The notes below the pieces were generated by a model. It had not been told where the DNA came from and ran no database searches. It saw only the letters and a list, made by a program, of their open reading frames with translations. Positions 17,937-26,957 of a DNA stretch of 64,000 bases are shown here, in pieces. The stretch comes from JBEIQE01 sp040376705. Its GTDB lineage: Bacteria; Pseudomonadota; Alphaproteobacteria; UBA2400. The translations under genes and the position numbers were made by a program. Every line of letters begins with the position of its first letter. Positions within the stretch are counted from its first letter, which is position 1. The stretch lies in NCBI GenBank assembly GCA_040376705.1, contig JBEIQE010000009.1, forward strand, positions 1 to 64,000, in the 5' to 3' direction.

Positions 17937-18413
17937 GTGGCTGCATTTTGGTCCACATACATCAACAAAATCGATCGCAAAGGCCGCGTATCGATCCCTG
18001 CTACCTTCCGCCCGCATTTAATAGGTAAGTCTTTTCAAGGTGTTGTGGTTTTCCCCGCCTTCCGCAGCCCGGCGCTTGAGTGCCGCTCGTGGGAGCAGAT
18101 GGAAGAGCTCTCAGCCTCGGTTGACGCCCTGCCTGAGTTTTCGGCCGAGCGTGATGCCCTCGCTGCAGCCATTTTCGGCTCATCCGTACCACTGAGTTTT
18201 GACCCCGAAGGCCGCATCAATCTGCCCGCACATTTGGCCAAGCACGCCAACCTCGACGCTGAAGCAGCGTTTGTCGGCATGGGCAAGAGCTTCCAGATCT
18301 GGGAGCCAGCGGCGTTCAAGCTGTTCCAGAAGGATGCACGCGAGAAGGTGGCCCGCGAAGGCATTACCGTACCGCGCGCGCCTCTTGGTAATATGAAGGG
18401 AGATGCTTCATGA
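17937..18413 (+). CDS. mraZ: Transcriptional regulator MraZ
   Basis: First gene of the dcw cluster and its autoregulator, an AbrB-like double-domain DNA-binding protein. From GTG at 17937 the product is 158 residues, with FWSTYINKIDRKGRVSIPA near the N-terminus and the second domain SFDPEGRINLPAHLAKHANL. I prefer this GTG to the ATG at 17889. A G-run (17927-17932) lies just upstream, the family normally starts a few residues before the STY-NK-D-KGR motif, and the ATG at 17889 lies inside the operator repeats. It overlaps rsmH by four bases. Confidence 0.93.
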   Translation: MAAFWSTYINKIDRKGRVSIPATFRPHLIGKSFQGVVVFPAFRSPALECRSWEQMEELSASVDALPEFSAERDALAAAIFGSSVPLSFDPEGRINLPAHLAKHANLDAEAAFVGMGKSFQIWEPAAFKLFQKDAREKVAREGITVPRAPLGNMKGDAS

Positions 18414-19327
18414 GCGAGCATATTCCCGTATTACTGAATGAAGTTATCGCTGCGCTCAACATCAAGGCGGGCGGTACCTATGTTGATGCTACCTTTGGCC
18501 GTGGCGGTTACACCCGCGCCATGCTGGCGCAGAATGCCAAGGTGATTGGCATTGATCGCGACCCCGAGGCGATTGCAGTGGGCGAAAAACTTGCGGCCTC
18601 GAATAATAATTTCCGCATGATCCGCGGTACCTTTGGCGAACTTGAGCGCCATCTGGCTAGCGCCAAGGTCGACTTTGTTGATGGCATTGCGTTCGACATC
18701 GGCGTCTCGTCCCCCCAGATTGACGATGCAGCGCGCGGCTTCTCGTTCCGTAACGATGGCCCGCTTGATATGCGGATGGACCCCACAACCGGCCAGAACG
18801 CAGCTGACCTTGTGAACACTCTGCCGGAGCAGGATCTGGCTGACCTGCTTTATAAGTATGGTGAGGAGCGCCAGAGCCGCCGCATTGCCCGTGCGATTGT
18901 GGGCGCGCGCCCGATTAGCACCACACTACAGCTGCGCGAAGTCATTCACAGCGTCATGCGCCGCACGCCGGATGGTATTGATACTGCCACCCGCAGTTTT
19001 CAGGCTCTGCGCATTGCCGTAAATGATGAGCTGGGCGAGCTTGAGCGCGGCCTTGTAGCTGCCGAAAAACTGCTCAACACCGGTGGCCGCCTTGTGGTGG
19101 TGGCCTTCCACTCGCTGGAAGACCGTATTGTGAAAGACTTTCTGCGCGACCGCTCGGGCCGCACGCCCAGCCCTTCGCGCCACATGCCCGCCGTTGCCGA
19201 GGCTAAAAGCTATTTCACGCTTATTGGTAAGCAACCCGTTACGCCGAGCGATGAGGAATGTGAACGCAACCCGCGCGCACGCTCATCGCGCCTGCGCGTA
19301 GCCGAACGTACAGGAGAACGCGCATGA
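18410..19327 (+). CDS. rsmH: 16S rRNA (cytosine-1402 N4) methyltransferase RsmH
   Basis: Methylates N4 of C1402 in 16S rRNA. The 305-residue protein shows the family N-terminus HIPVLLNEV, the SAM-binding TYVDATFGRGGYTRAML and GIDRDPEAI. It continues with DGIAFDIGVSSPQID, RGFSFRNDGPLDMRMD, FQALRIAVNDEL and VVAFHSLEDRIVK. Length is normal. Start and stop both overlap neighbours by four bases (mraZ and ftsL). Confidence 0.97.
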   Translation: MSEHIPVLLNEVIAALNIKAGGTYVDATFGRGGYTRAMLAQNAKVIGIDRDPEAIAVGEKLAASNNNFRMIRGTFGELERHLASAKVDFVDGIAFDIGVSSPQIDDAARGFSFRNDGPLDMRMDPTTGQNAADLVNTLPEQDLADLLYKYGEERQSRRIARAIVGARPISTTLQLREVIHSVMRRTPDGIDTATRSFQALRIAVNDELGELERGLVAAEKLLNTGGRLVVVAFHSLEDRIVKDFLRDRSGRTPSPSRHMPAVAEAKSYFTLIGKQPVTPSDEECERNPRARSSRLRVAERTGERA

Positions 19328-19971
19328 CCCGCCGCTATATCATCTGGATTGGTCTGGTGAGCCTTACTGCCGGTATCGTGCTGAACACCAGCCTTGAAAC
19401 CCGCCAGCAGCAGGACCGTCTGGCCGAGATAAACCGCGAGATCAAAATCGAGCAGGAGCGCACCCGTGTGCTGGTGGCCGAGTGGCATAGCCTGAAAACA
19501 CCCGAGCGGCTTGAAGCCCTCGCCCGCCGCCACTTGCAGGGTTACGACACAATCAAGCCCATGCAGTTAGCCAACCTTGCCGATGTGCCAGACCGCCTGC
19601 CCGAAGCCGCCCCGCCGGTTGCCGTAGCAACCGCCGCACCCGTTGCCCCGATTGCAGAAGTTGCTGAAACCGCAGCGCCTGCCCCGCGCCCTGCAGCTGC
19701 CCGTCAGGTTGCTGCTATTACAACTCCGCGCGCACGCCCGGCCACGCGCCCAGATACTCGCCCGGCTGCCCGCCTCGCGCCTGTTGCTGCAGCCGCTCCC
19801 GCAGCCGAAAAGCAGGATGACCTTGCCCGCCTGATTGCCCAGAGCGAAGCACCAGCTGCCCGCCCTGCTGCCCCTGCTGCTGCGCGTGCTGATGATGGTA
19901 TCCGCACCATCATCGAGCGGCAGCAGCCACACAATGGCGTTGTCTTTGCCAGCACCGGAAGTGCCGAATGA
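19324..19971 (+). CDS. ftsL: Cell division protein FtsL with long C-terminal extension
   Basis: Small bitopic divisome protein that works with FtsB and FtsQ and activates FtsWI. Position between rsmH and ftsI, one N-terminal membrane segment (residues about 5-22) and a short coiled coil (ETRQQQDRLAEINREIKIEQERT is its core) identify it. After the LARRHLQGYDTIKPMQLANL segment, a tail of more than 100 residues very rich in Ala, Pro and Arg follows to residue 215. The core family is about 100 residues, so the tail is an addition and is probably disordered in the periplasm. Confidence 0.86.
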   Translation: MTRRYIIWIGLVSLTAGIVLNTSLETRQQQDRLAEINREIKIEQERTRVLVAEWHSLKTPERLEALARRHLQGYDTIKPMQLANLADVPDRLPEAAPPVAVATAAPVAPIAEVAETAAPAPRPAAARQVAAITTPRARPATRPDTRPAARLAPVAAAAPAAEKQDDLARLIAQSEAPAARPAAPAAARADDGIRTIIERQQPHNGVVFASTGSAE

Positions 19972-21707
19972 CGTATATCGAGCCGCAACTCCCGCTCGAT
20001 ATTCCGCTGACGCTGGCTCCGCGTCAGGGCAGACCTGCGCTTAACCGCAGCGCGCCGCACGCCCTTATTACCTGTGCCCAAGGCCGCCTTGTGGCGCTTG
20101 GCTCGGTCCTTACACTTGGTTTTCTGATTGTGGCCCTGCGGCTGGTGGATGCCACCTTGCTGCAGCCCGCAGTTGAGGAAATTGCAGCTCCGGTTGGCCC
20201 CGGTGTAGAGCAGCCGCTGCGCGCTGATATTCTCGATCGTAATGGCGAAGTGCTGGCAACCTCGCTACCCACTCAGTCATTATTCGCTGACCCTGCCAAA
20301 CTGATTGATCCCGTCGCTACCGCGCGCGGCCTGGCCGAAGCGCTACCCGATATCAAATACGAAGAGCTGCTCGATAAACTCTCGAGCGCACGCCGTTTTG
20401 TCTGGCTCAAGCGCAACCTGACGCCGGATGAAGTTTACCGCGTGAATGCGCTGGGCTTCCCCGGCCTTGAGTTCCAGCGCGATAGCACCCGCGTCTATCC
20501 GGCAGGCGCTACGACCGTGCATCTGCTTGGCTTTACCGATGTGGATGGTAACGGCCTTGGCGGTATTGAGCGCGGCATGCAGTCCCGCCTGATTGATGGG
20601 GCAGCACCGCTTAACCTCTCGGTTGACCTGCGCTTGCAGCACATCATGGCGCGCGAGCTGCAAAAAGCCGTAACCGACTACAGGGCAATTGGCGGCACCG
20701 GTATTATTATGGATGCCTTTACCGGCGAAGTTCTTTCGGCTGTCTCGCTCCCCGACTTCCAGCCACAAGCAGCAGGCACAGCGGGCGATGAAGCGCGCTT
20801 TAACCGCTTTGCCATGGGCAGCTACGAGCTGGGCTCGGTGATGAAGATGATCACCACTGCTGCAGGGCTTGAGAGCGGCCGTATGACCCTCGACAGCTTC
20901 TATGACGCCAGCCAGCCGCTGCGCTATGGCCGCTTTACGATTAACGACTTCCACGCCGAAAAGCGCTGGCTCTCGGTGGCCGAGATCTTCACCTATTCGT
21001 CCAACATTGGTGCAGCCCGCATGGCACTCGATATGGGACCTGCGTTTGAGCGCCAGTTCTTCTGCCGCCTTGGCCTGTGCGATACCCTGCGCATGGAGCT
21101 GGCCGAGAAAGGCGATTCAATCTCGCCGGCAGAATGGAAAGAGCTGACGGCTGTAACCATCTCTTACGGCCATGGCCTGTCGGTTACGCCGCTGCACTTT
21201 GTGCGCGCAGCCGCTGCTACCGTAACCGGCCATCTGGTAACACCCACCTTCCTGCGCCGCGAGAATGTACGTGTACCGCTGGGCCCGCAGGTGGTGAGCG
21301 CACGCACTGCCGACCTGATGCGCCGCGTGATGCGCGCCAATGTGGTAGTGGGTAGTGGCGGCAAGGCTGAAGCGCCAGGCTACCTTGTTGGCGGCAAAAC
21401 CGGTACAGCCGAAAAAACCACCGGCCGCCGTTATAGTACGAATGCCAATTTCTCGTCCTTCATGGGGGCCTTCCCCATGAACAACCCGCGCTACATGGTA
21501 TTCGTTATGCTGGATGAGCCGCAGGGCAATGCCAGCACCCATGGCTACCGTACGGGTGGCTGGACGGCTGCACCGGTGGTTGGCCGCGTGATCTCGCAGA
21601 TGGGCCCGCTCTACGCCATGCCGCCGCAGAGCATGGAAGACCCGCAGGTGCGTGAAGCCCTCTCGATTGACATTAAAACCCGGATGCAGCGGCGTGAGAC
21701 TTACTGA
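19968..21707 (+). CDS. ftsI: Septal peptidoglycan transpeptidase FtsI (PBP3)
   Basis: Class B penicillin-binding protein that cross-links septal peptidoglycan together with FtsW. The 579-residue protein has a cytoplasmic N-terminus, a membrane helix at about 40-60 and a dimerisation/pedestal domain starting with RADILDRNGEVLATS. The transpeptidase domain has the motifs S291-V-M-K294, S345-S-N347 and K478-T-G480. ftsL overlaps it by four bases, and its 3' end overlaps the likely murE start by 14 bases. Confidence 0.97.
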   Translation: MTYIEPQLPLDIPLTLAPRQGRPALNRSAPHALITCAQGRLVALGSVLTLGFLIVALRLVDATLLQPAVEEIAAPVGPGVEQPLRADILDRNGEVLATSLPTQSLFADPAKLIDPVATARGLAEALPDIKYEELLDKLSSARRFVWLKRNLTPDEVYRVNALGFPGLEFQRDSTRVYPAGATTVHLLGFTDVDGNGLGGIERGMQSRLIDGAAPLNLSVDLRLQHIMARELQKAVTDYRAIGGTGIIMDAFTGEVLSAVSLPDFQPQAAGTAGDEARFNRFAMGSYELGSVMKMITTAAGLESGRMTLDSFYDASQPLRYGRFTINDFHAEKRWLSVAEIFTYSSNIGAARMALDMGPAFERQFFCRLGLCDTLRMELAEKGDSISPAEWKELTAVTISYGHGLSVTPLHFVRAAAATVTGHLVTPTFLRRENVRVPLGPQVVSARTADLMRRVMRANVVVGSGGKAEAPGYLVGGKTGTAEKTTGRRYSTNANFSSFMGAFPMNNPRYMVFVMLDEPQGNASTHGYRTGGWTAAPVVGRVISQMGPLYAMPPQSMEDPQVREALSIDIKTRMQRRETY

Positions 21708-23127
21708 TCTCATTGCAGCGAGCGGCTTATCGCTCGAGACCACATCTAACCCTGATATTCTGGGCCTTACTGCTGATTCCCGCCAAGTACAGCCCGGCTA
21801 CCTGTTCGCCGCCCTGCCCGGCGTGAAGGCAGATGGTGCACAATTTATTGAAGCGGCGCTCAAAGCGGGGGCCGTAGCTACACTGAGTACTGGCGGCGAA
21901 GCCAGTTTACAGACTGATAATCCGCGCTTGGCCTTAGCCAAGCTTGCCGCTGCCTTTTATGCGCCCCTACCGCAAAACATTGTGGCGGTTACAGGCACCA
22001 ACGGCAAAACCTCAACCGCTAATTTTGCCATGCAGCTGTTTAATGCCACCGGCCATAAAGCCGCAGCGATTGGTACGATTGGTATTACCGGCCCGGGGGT
22101 TGAGCGTGAAGGCAGCCTGACCACGCCTGACCCGATTGAGCTGGCGCGCGAGCTCGGCGCCCTCAAGGCCAAGGGCTTTGACCATGTAGCGCTTGAAGCG
22201 TCATCACACGGGATTGACCAGTACCGGCTGGATGGCCTCACACTTAAAGCGGCTGGCTTCACATACCTCGGGCGCGACCACCTTGATTACCACGGCACAC
22301 TGGAAGAGTACTTCAAGGCCAAGGCCCAATTGTTCGAGCGTTTGTTGCCTGCAGGTGGTGCTGCGGTACTGAATGCGGATACGGATGAGTTCGCCCAGCT
22401 CGCCAATATCGCCCGCCTGCGCGGCCAGAGCGTAATTGGATATGGCAGCAAAGGGCAGGACCTGCGCCTTGTTAAGGCCACCCCCATGCCGGTTGGTTTG
22501 GGCCTTACCCTCTCGGCTTTTGGCGAGACGGTAGAGACGGTCTTGAAGGTAACCGGGCGTTTTCAAGCTGGCAACGTGCTGTGCGCCCTGGGCCTTGTAA
22601 TTGGCTCCGGTGTGCCTGTTAAAAAGGCACTTAGCCATCTGCAGGACCTTGCCAACGTACGCGGCAGGCTTGAGCTGGTGGGCCAAACCGCGGAAGGCGC
22701 TGGAGTTTATGTTGATTACGCCCACACGCCTGATGCTTTAGAGACAGTGCTGATGGCCATGCGCCCGCATACATCCGGCCGCCTGATCTCGGTATTCGGC
22801 TGCGGCGGCAATCGCGATAAAGGCAAACGCCCTGAAATGGGCCGTATTTCCACCCGCCTTGCTGACGTCACGTATGTAACGGATGATAACCCACGGCTAG
22901 AAGAAGCTGCCCAAATAAGACGCGAAATCCTTAACGCTGCGCCCGGCGCAATTGAGGTCGATGACCGCGCCAAGGCTATTCAAACCGCAATAGAGGCGCT
23001 AAAAAGCGGCGATACATTGGTCATTGCCGGTAAGGGTCATGAGCAGGGTCAGATTGTGGGCACACAGGTGCTGCCGTTTGATGATGCAGCAGTTGCCCGC
23101 ACCGCACTTAAGGAACGCAAGGCATGA
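21694..23127 (+). CDS. murE: UDP-MurNAc-L-Ala-D-Glu:meso-diaminopimelate ligase MurE
   Basis: Adds the third stem-peptide residue in the cytoplasm. I place the start at GTG 21694 (VRLTDLIAASG), which matches where the family begins; an in-frame GTG at 21652 would add 14 residues of ftsI-overlapping sequence. The protein is then 477 residues, with ATP loop GTNGKTS at about 101-107, the LEASSHGIDQYRL motif and a C-terminal DDNPRLE. The DNPR motif is the known mark of meso-diaminopimelate specificity. It overlaps murF by four bases. Confidence 0.94.
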   Translation: MRLTDLIAASGLSLETTSNPDILGLTADSRQVQPGYLFAALPGVKADGAQFIEAALKAGAVATLSTGGEASLQTDNPRLALAKLAAAFYAPLPQNIVAVTGTNGKTSTANFAMQLFNATGHKAAAIGTIGITGPGVEREGSLTTPDPIELARELGALKAKGFDHVALEASSHGIDQYRLDGLTLKAAGFTYLGRDHLDYHGTLEEYFKAKAQLFERLLPAGGAAVLNADTDEFAQLANIARLRGQSVIGYGSKGQDLRLVKATPMPVGLGLTLSAFGETVETVLKVTGRFQAGNVLCALGLVIGSGVPVKKALSHLQDLANVRGRLELVGQTAEGAGVYVDYAHTPDALETVLMAMRPHTSGRLISVFGCGGNRDKGKRPEMGRISTRLADVTYVTDDNPRLEEAAQIRREILNAAPGAIEVDDRAKAIQTAIEALKSGDTLVIAGKGHEQGQIVGTQVLPFDDAAVARTALKERKA

Positions 23128-24560
23128 GTGAAACGCTGTGGAGCAGCAACGAGATTACCGCAGCCACGCAAGGCAGCGTGACGGGTAGCTGGAACGTGAC
23201 TGGTGTTTCGATTGATAACCGCACCATGCAGCCGGGTGAATTGTTTGTGGCCATCAGCGGCGAGCATCATGACGGGCATGATCATGCAGGTGTAGCCCTG
23301 CGCAAAGGTGCAGGCGGCTTGTTGCTCTCGCACGAAGTGAGCGAGATCGGTAAAGACGCCCCCGTGGTGATGGTACCTGACAGCCTGAAAGCGCTCGAGG
23401 CTCTCGCCCGCGCTGCACGCGTACGCTCAAGCGCTACCATCATTGGCGTAACAGGCTCTGTCGGCAAGACCACCGCCAAGGAAATGCTGCATCATATTGG
23501 CGAAGCGCAGATGCCGACGCATGCCACGCTGGGCAACCTCAACAACCATATCGGCCTGCCACTTACACTTGCGCGTTTTCCGAAGTCAGCCAAACTCGGT
23601 GTGTTCGAGCTGGGCATGAACAACCCGAACGAGATTGCGCCGCTGGTCGATATCCTGCGCCCGCAGATTGCCTTCATCACCACGGTCAGCACCGCGCATA
23701 TCGAGAATTTTGCTGACGGCCAGATCGGTATTACCAAAGCCAAGGCCGAAATCTTCGCGCATATGGATGGTGCAGGCATTGCTGTACTGCCACGTGATTG
23801 CGACCAGTATGACCTGCTGGTAAGCGAAGCCAAACGCCAGGGCGTGCAGCACATCCTGAGCTTTGGCACCCATGCCGAGGCGGATGCACGGATTGTAAGC
23901 CTCGATCTGCATCCTGAGAGCAGCAACATCAGCGCGCTCATAAACGGCAAGGCCGTGAATTACACACTGCCGCTTGCCGGCGCGCATATGGCCATGAACA
24001 GCCTTGGTGCCCTGCTGACCGCAGATGCCGCCGGACTGGATGTGGCCCAGGCCGCCATCAGCCTCTCAAGCTTCGTGCCGCTCAAGGGCCGCGGCGTGAA
24101 GAAGGTGTTTGGCGATATCACCGTTATTGATGAAAGCTATAATGCCAGCCCGCTGTCCATGCAGGCAGCCATTAAAGTGCTGGCGCAAACCCCCGCCACC
24201 CGCCGCGTGGCGGTACTCGGCCAGATGAACGAACTGGGTAGCCATGCGCCCAAGGCCCATGCCGATCTGGAAGCCGACCTCACTGCCGCGAATGTGGATC
24301 TCGTCTTCTGCTGCGGCGATCATATGAAGCACCTGTGGCACAAGCTCACCCGCGCCAAGCAGGGCGCCTGGGCCCCTTCGGCGCGCGACCTCAGCCCGCT
24401 GGTGGCCAAGAACCTGCAGGCAGGCGATGTGGTGCTGGTCAAAGGGTCGCGCGGCGAACAGGTGAATATCAAAGGCGTGATGAGCCCCACCATGATGCAG
24501 GTGATTGCGGCAATTGAAGCTGAAGTAAAATCCAAGGAGAGCAAACCCCATGTTGCATAG
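23124..24560 (+). CDS. murF: UDP-MurNAc-tripeptide:D-Ala-D-Ala ligase MurF
   Basis: Adds D-Ala-D-Ala to complete the UDP-MurNAc pentapeptide. The 478-residue protein has the N-terminal domain with VSIDNRTMQPGELFVAI, the ATP loop GSVGKT at 111-116, and NNHIGLPLTLAR. ELGMNNPNEIAPLVDI, VIDESYNASPLSMQAA and the C-terminal LVKGSRGEQV follow. Length is normal. It overlaps murE by four bases and mraY by eleven. Confidence 0.97.
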   Translation: MSETLWSSNEITAATQGSVTGSWNVTGVSIDNRTMQPGELFVAISGEHHDGHDHAGVALRKGAGGLLLSHEVSEIGKDAPVVMVPDSLKALEALARAARVRSSATIIGVTGSVGKTTAKEMLHHIGEAQMPTHATLGNLNNHIGLPLTLARFPKSAKLGVFELGMNNPNEIAPLVDILRPQIAFITTVSTAHIENFADGQIGITKAKAEIFAHMDGAGIAVLPRDCDQYDLLVSEAKRQGVQHILSFGTHAEADARIVSLDLHPESSNISALINGKAVNYTLPLAGAHMAMNSLGALLTADAAGLDVAQAAISLSSFVPLKGRGVKKVFGDITVIDESYNASPLSMQAAIKVLAQTPATRRVAVLGQMNELGSHAPKAHADLEADLTAANVDLVFCCGDHMKHLWHKLTRAKQGAWAPSARDLSPLVAKNLQAGDVVLVKGSRGEQVNIKGVMSPTMMQVIAAIEAEVKSKESKPHVA

Positions 24561-25641
24561 TCTGCTGGTGCAGTTTGCCGACCAGTTCCAGTTCTTCAAC
24601 CTCTTCCGCTATATCACCTTCCGCACGGGTGGCGCTGTCATGACCGCGCTGCTCATCTGCTGGATCACCGGCCCATATATCATTCGCCGCCTCAAGGCCA
24701 AACAGGCTGAGGGCCAACCCATTCTCTCGTATCTTGAAGAAACACACGGCAAGAAAAAAGGCACCCCCACCATGGGCGGGCTGATGATTTTGCTGGCGAT
24801 TACCGTCAGCACCCTGCTGTGGATTGACCTTACAAACCCCTACGGCTGGCTGGCGCTGTTTGTAACCCTCGGCTTTGGCCTGATCGGCGCACTCGATGAT
24901 TACAAGAAGCTGACCCATAACAAGAACACCGCAGGCCTTTCCGGCCGCCTACGCCTGCTGGTTGAGTTTGCTCTTGCACTGACCGCTGTTTACGCCATTA
25001 CCATGGTCATGCCCGAGGGCCTGAAGAGCCATGTAGCTGTACCCTTCTTTAAAGACGTGCTGATCGACCTCACCCTGCCGGTGTTTGTGATCTTCGGTGC
25101 TTTTGTCATCGTCGGCGCCGGAAATGCTGTGAACCTGACAGATGGACTCGATGGTCTGGCCACCGGTCCGGTCATGATTGCGGCGGCCTGCTTCGTGCTG
25201 TTTGCCTATCTTGTGGGTAACGTAAAGTTTGCCGAGTACCTGCAATTACACTACGTACCCGGCTCGGGTGAGCTTGCTGTTTTCTGTGGTGCGGTCGTAG
25301 GTGCTGCGCTTGGCTTTTTGTGGTTTAACGCCCCTCCGGCACAGGTGTTCATGGGCGATACCGGCTCACTGGCTTTAGGCGGCGCGCTGGGAACAACAGC
25401 CGTTATCGTGAAGCACGAGATTGTACTGATTATCGTGGGTGGTATTTTTGTGGCTGAAACGCTTTCGGTTATTCTGCAGGTGGCGTCATTCAAGCTCACC
25501 GGCAAGCGCATTTTCAAGATGGCACCGCTACATCATCACTTCGAGAAAATCGGCTGGCCTGAATCACATATTGTTATCCGTTTCTGGATTGTGGCGATTG
25601 TGCTGGCGCTCGCTGGCCTCTCGACCCTCAAGCTGCGATGA
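24550..25641 (+). CDS. mraY: Phospho-MurNAc-pentapeptide transferase MraY
   Basis: Integral membrane enzyme that makes lipid I from UDP-MurNAc pentapeptide and undecaprenyl phosphate. The 363-residue protein has about ten membrane helices, the GTPTMGGL motif, the catalytic aspartates in GALDDYKKL, and NAVNLTDGLDGLATGP. FMGDTGSLALGG and the C-terminal MAPLHHHFEKIGW are also present. AAGGAG about ten bases upstream of ATG 24550 supports the start inside the end of murF. It overlaps murD by four bases. Confidence 0.97.
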   Translation: MLHSLLVQFADQFQFFNLFRYITFRTGGAVMTALLICWITGPYIIRRLKAKQAEGQPILSYLEETHGKKKGTPTMGGLMILLAITVSTLLWIDLTNPYGWLALFVTLGFGLIGALDDYKKLTHNKNTAGLSGRLRLLVEFALALTAVYAITMVMPEGLKSHVAVPFFKDVLIDLTLPVFVIFGAFVIVGAGNAVNLTDGLDGLATGPVMIAAACFVLFAYLVGNVKFAEYLQLHYVPGSGELAVFCGAVVGAALGFLWFNAPPAQVFMGDTGSLALGGALGTTAVIVKHEIVLIIVGGIFVAETLSVILQVASFKLTGKRIFKMAPLHHHFEKIGWPESHIVIRFWIVAIVLALAGLSTLKLR

Positions 25642-26957
25642 GCCAGACCTATGCCGTTATGGGGCTGGATAAAAGCGGCCTCGCGACTGTGCAGTACCTT
25701 GTCGCCAAGGGCTGCCGCGTACTGGCGTGGGACGATAACCCCGCGCAGCGCGAACGCGCAAAAGCTGCTGGCGCCGAGATAACTGACCTTGCCCGCGGCG
25801 GTATTGAGGCCGAGCTGGTCCTCACCCCCGGCATAACCACCCGCCATCAGGTCGCGCAGCAATTCAAAAGCATTATCTCGGATATCGAGATTTTCGCGCG
25901 TGATAACCCTAACGCCCGCATCGTGGGTATTACCGGCACCAATGGCAAATCAACCACCACTGCACTGATCCATCATATCCTCAGCGCGGCAGGTATTAAG
26001 GCTGCGATTGGCGGCAACTTCGGTACCTCTCCGTTAGCGCTGCCGGCGGCTGATGTTTATGTGCTGGAGCTTTCGTCTTACCAGCTCGAACGCTGCCCTT
26101 CCCTGCGCGTGGCCGTTGGCGTGATGCTGAACCTCACGCCCGACCACCTCGACCGCCATGGCGATATGCAAGGCTATGCCGATGCCAAGGCCAAACTGTT
26201 TGCCAACGCCCGCACCGATGCCGTGGCCGTGTTTAACGAGGATGACAGCTGGGCCGTGCAGCTGGGTGAACGCGCGGTAGAGAACGGCTTTTCAGCATCG
26301 CGTATCTCGACCAAGCAGGAAGGCGGGCTGTTTGCCGCCACCGCCAAGGATGGCCAGCTGCGCATGATGGGGAATGTCGTGCTCGACCTTAAAACGGTCA
26401 GTACCCTGCCCGGCGAACATAACTGGCAGAACGCTGCAGCAGCCTTTGCCGCCTGCTATGCACTCGATATGACTGCTGAGGATATTGTAGCGGGTATTAA
26501 AACCTTTCCCGGCCTTGCCCACCGCCAGCAGCTGGTCGCACAGCAAAACGGCCTGATTTTTGTAAACGACAGCAAAGCTACCAATGCCGATGCAACAGCC
26601 AAAGCCCTCGGCTGCTACGAGAATATCTACTGGATTATCGGGGGCCGCGCCAAGGCTGGCGGGCTTGATGGGCTTGAAAGCTATATGCCGCGCATTCGCA
26701 AGGCGTTTGTCATAGGCGAAGCGGCAGAAGACTTTGGCCAGTGGCTTGTAAAAAACAACGTGGCTTATGAGCAGTGCGGTGAGCTTAAAATCGCTACCGC
26801 AAAAGCAACGCTACTCGCACAGCAGGAAAAGTTGGGCCACGCAGTTATCTTGCTTTCTCCGGCCTGCGCCTCACTCGACCAGTTTAAAGGCTTTGAAGAA
26901 CGTGGCACAATGTTTATGGAGCAAGTACATAACCTGCTGAAAGAGAAGTGTGCCTGA
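25638..26957 (+). CDS. murD: UDP-MurNAc-L-alanine:D-glutamate ligase MurD
   Basis: Adds D-Glu to UDP-MurNAc-L-Ala in the cytoplasm. The 439-residue protein has an N-terminal Rossmann-like domain (YAVMGLDKSGLATV), the ATP loop GTNGKST at 100-106, and ELSSYQLE. LTPDHLDRHG, NDSKATNADATAKAL and the C-terminal LLSPACASLDQFKGFEERG follow. The stop codon overlaps the ftsW start as TGATG. Confidence 0.97.
   Translation: MSQTYAVMGLDKSGLATVQYLVAKGCRVLAWDDNPAQRERAKAAGAEITDLARGGIEAELVLTPGITTRHQVAQQFKSIISDIEIFARDNPNARIVGITGTNGKSTTTALIHHILSAAGIKAAIGGNFGTSPLALPAADVYVLELSSYQLERCPSLRVAVGVMLNLTPDHLDRHGDMQGYADAKAKLFANARTDAVAVFNEDDSWAVQLGERAVENGFSASRISTKQEGGLFAATAKDGQLRMMGNVVLDLKTVSTLPGEHNWQNAAAAFAACYALDMTAEDIVAGIKTFPGLAHRQQLVAQQNGLIFVNDSKATNADATAKALGCYENIYWIIGGRAKAGGLDGLESYMPRIRKAFVIGEAAEDFGQWLVKNNVAYEQCGELKIATAKATLLAQQEKLGHAVILLSPACASLDQFKGFEERGTMFMEQVHNLLKEKCA

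Noticed and set aside
17726..17980. An 84-residue minus-strand frame across the mraZ promoter
   Set aside because: It covers the MraZ boxes and the mraZ start, has no recognisable motif, and is best explained by chance.
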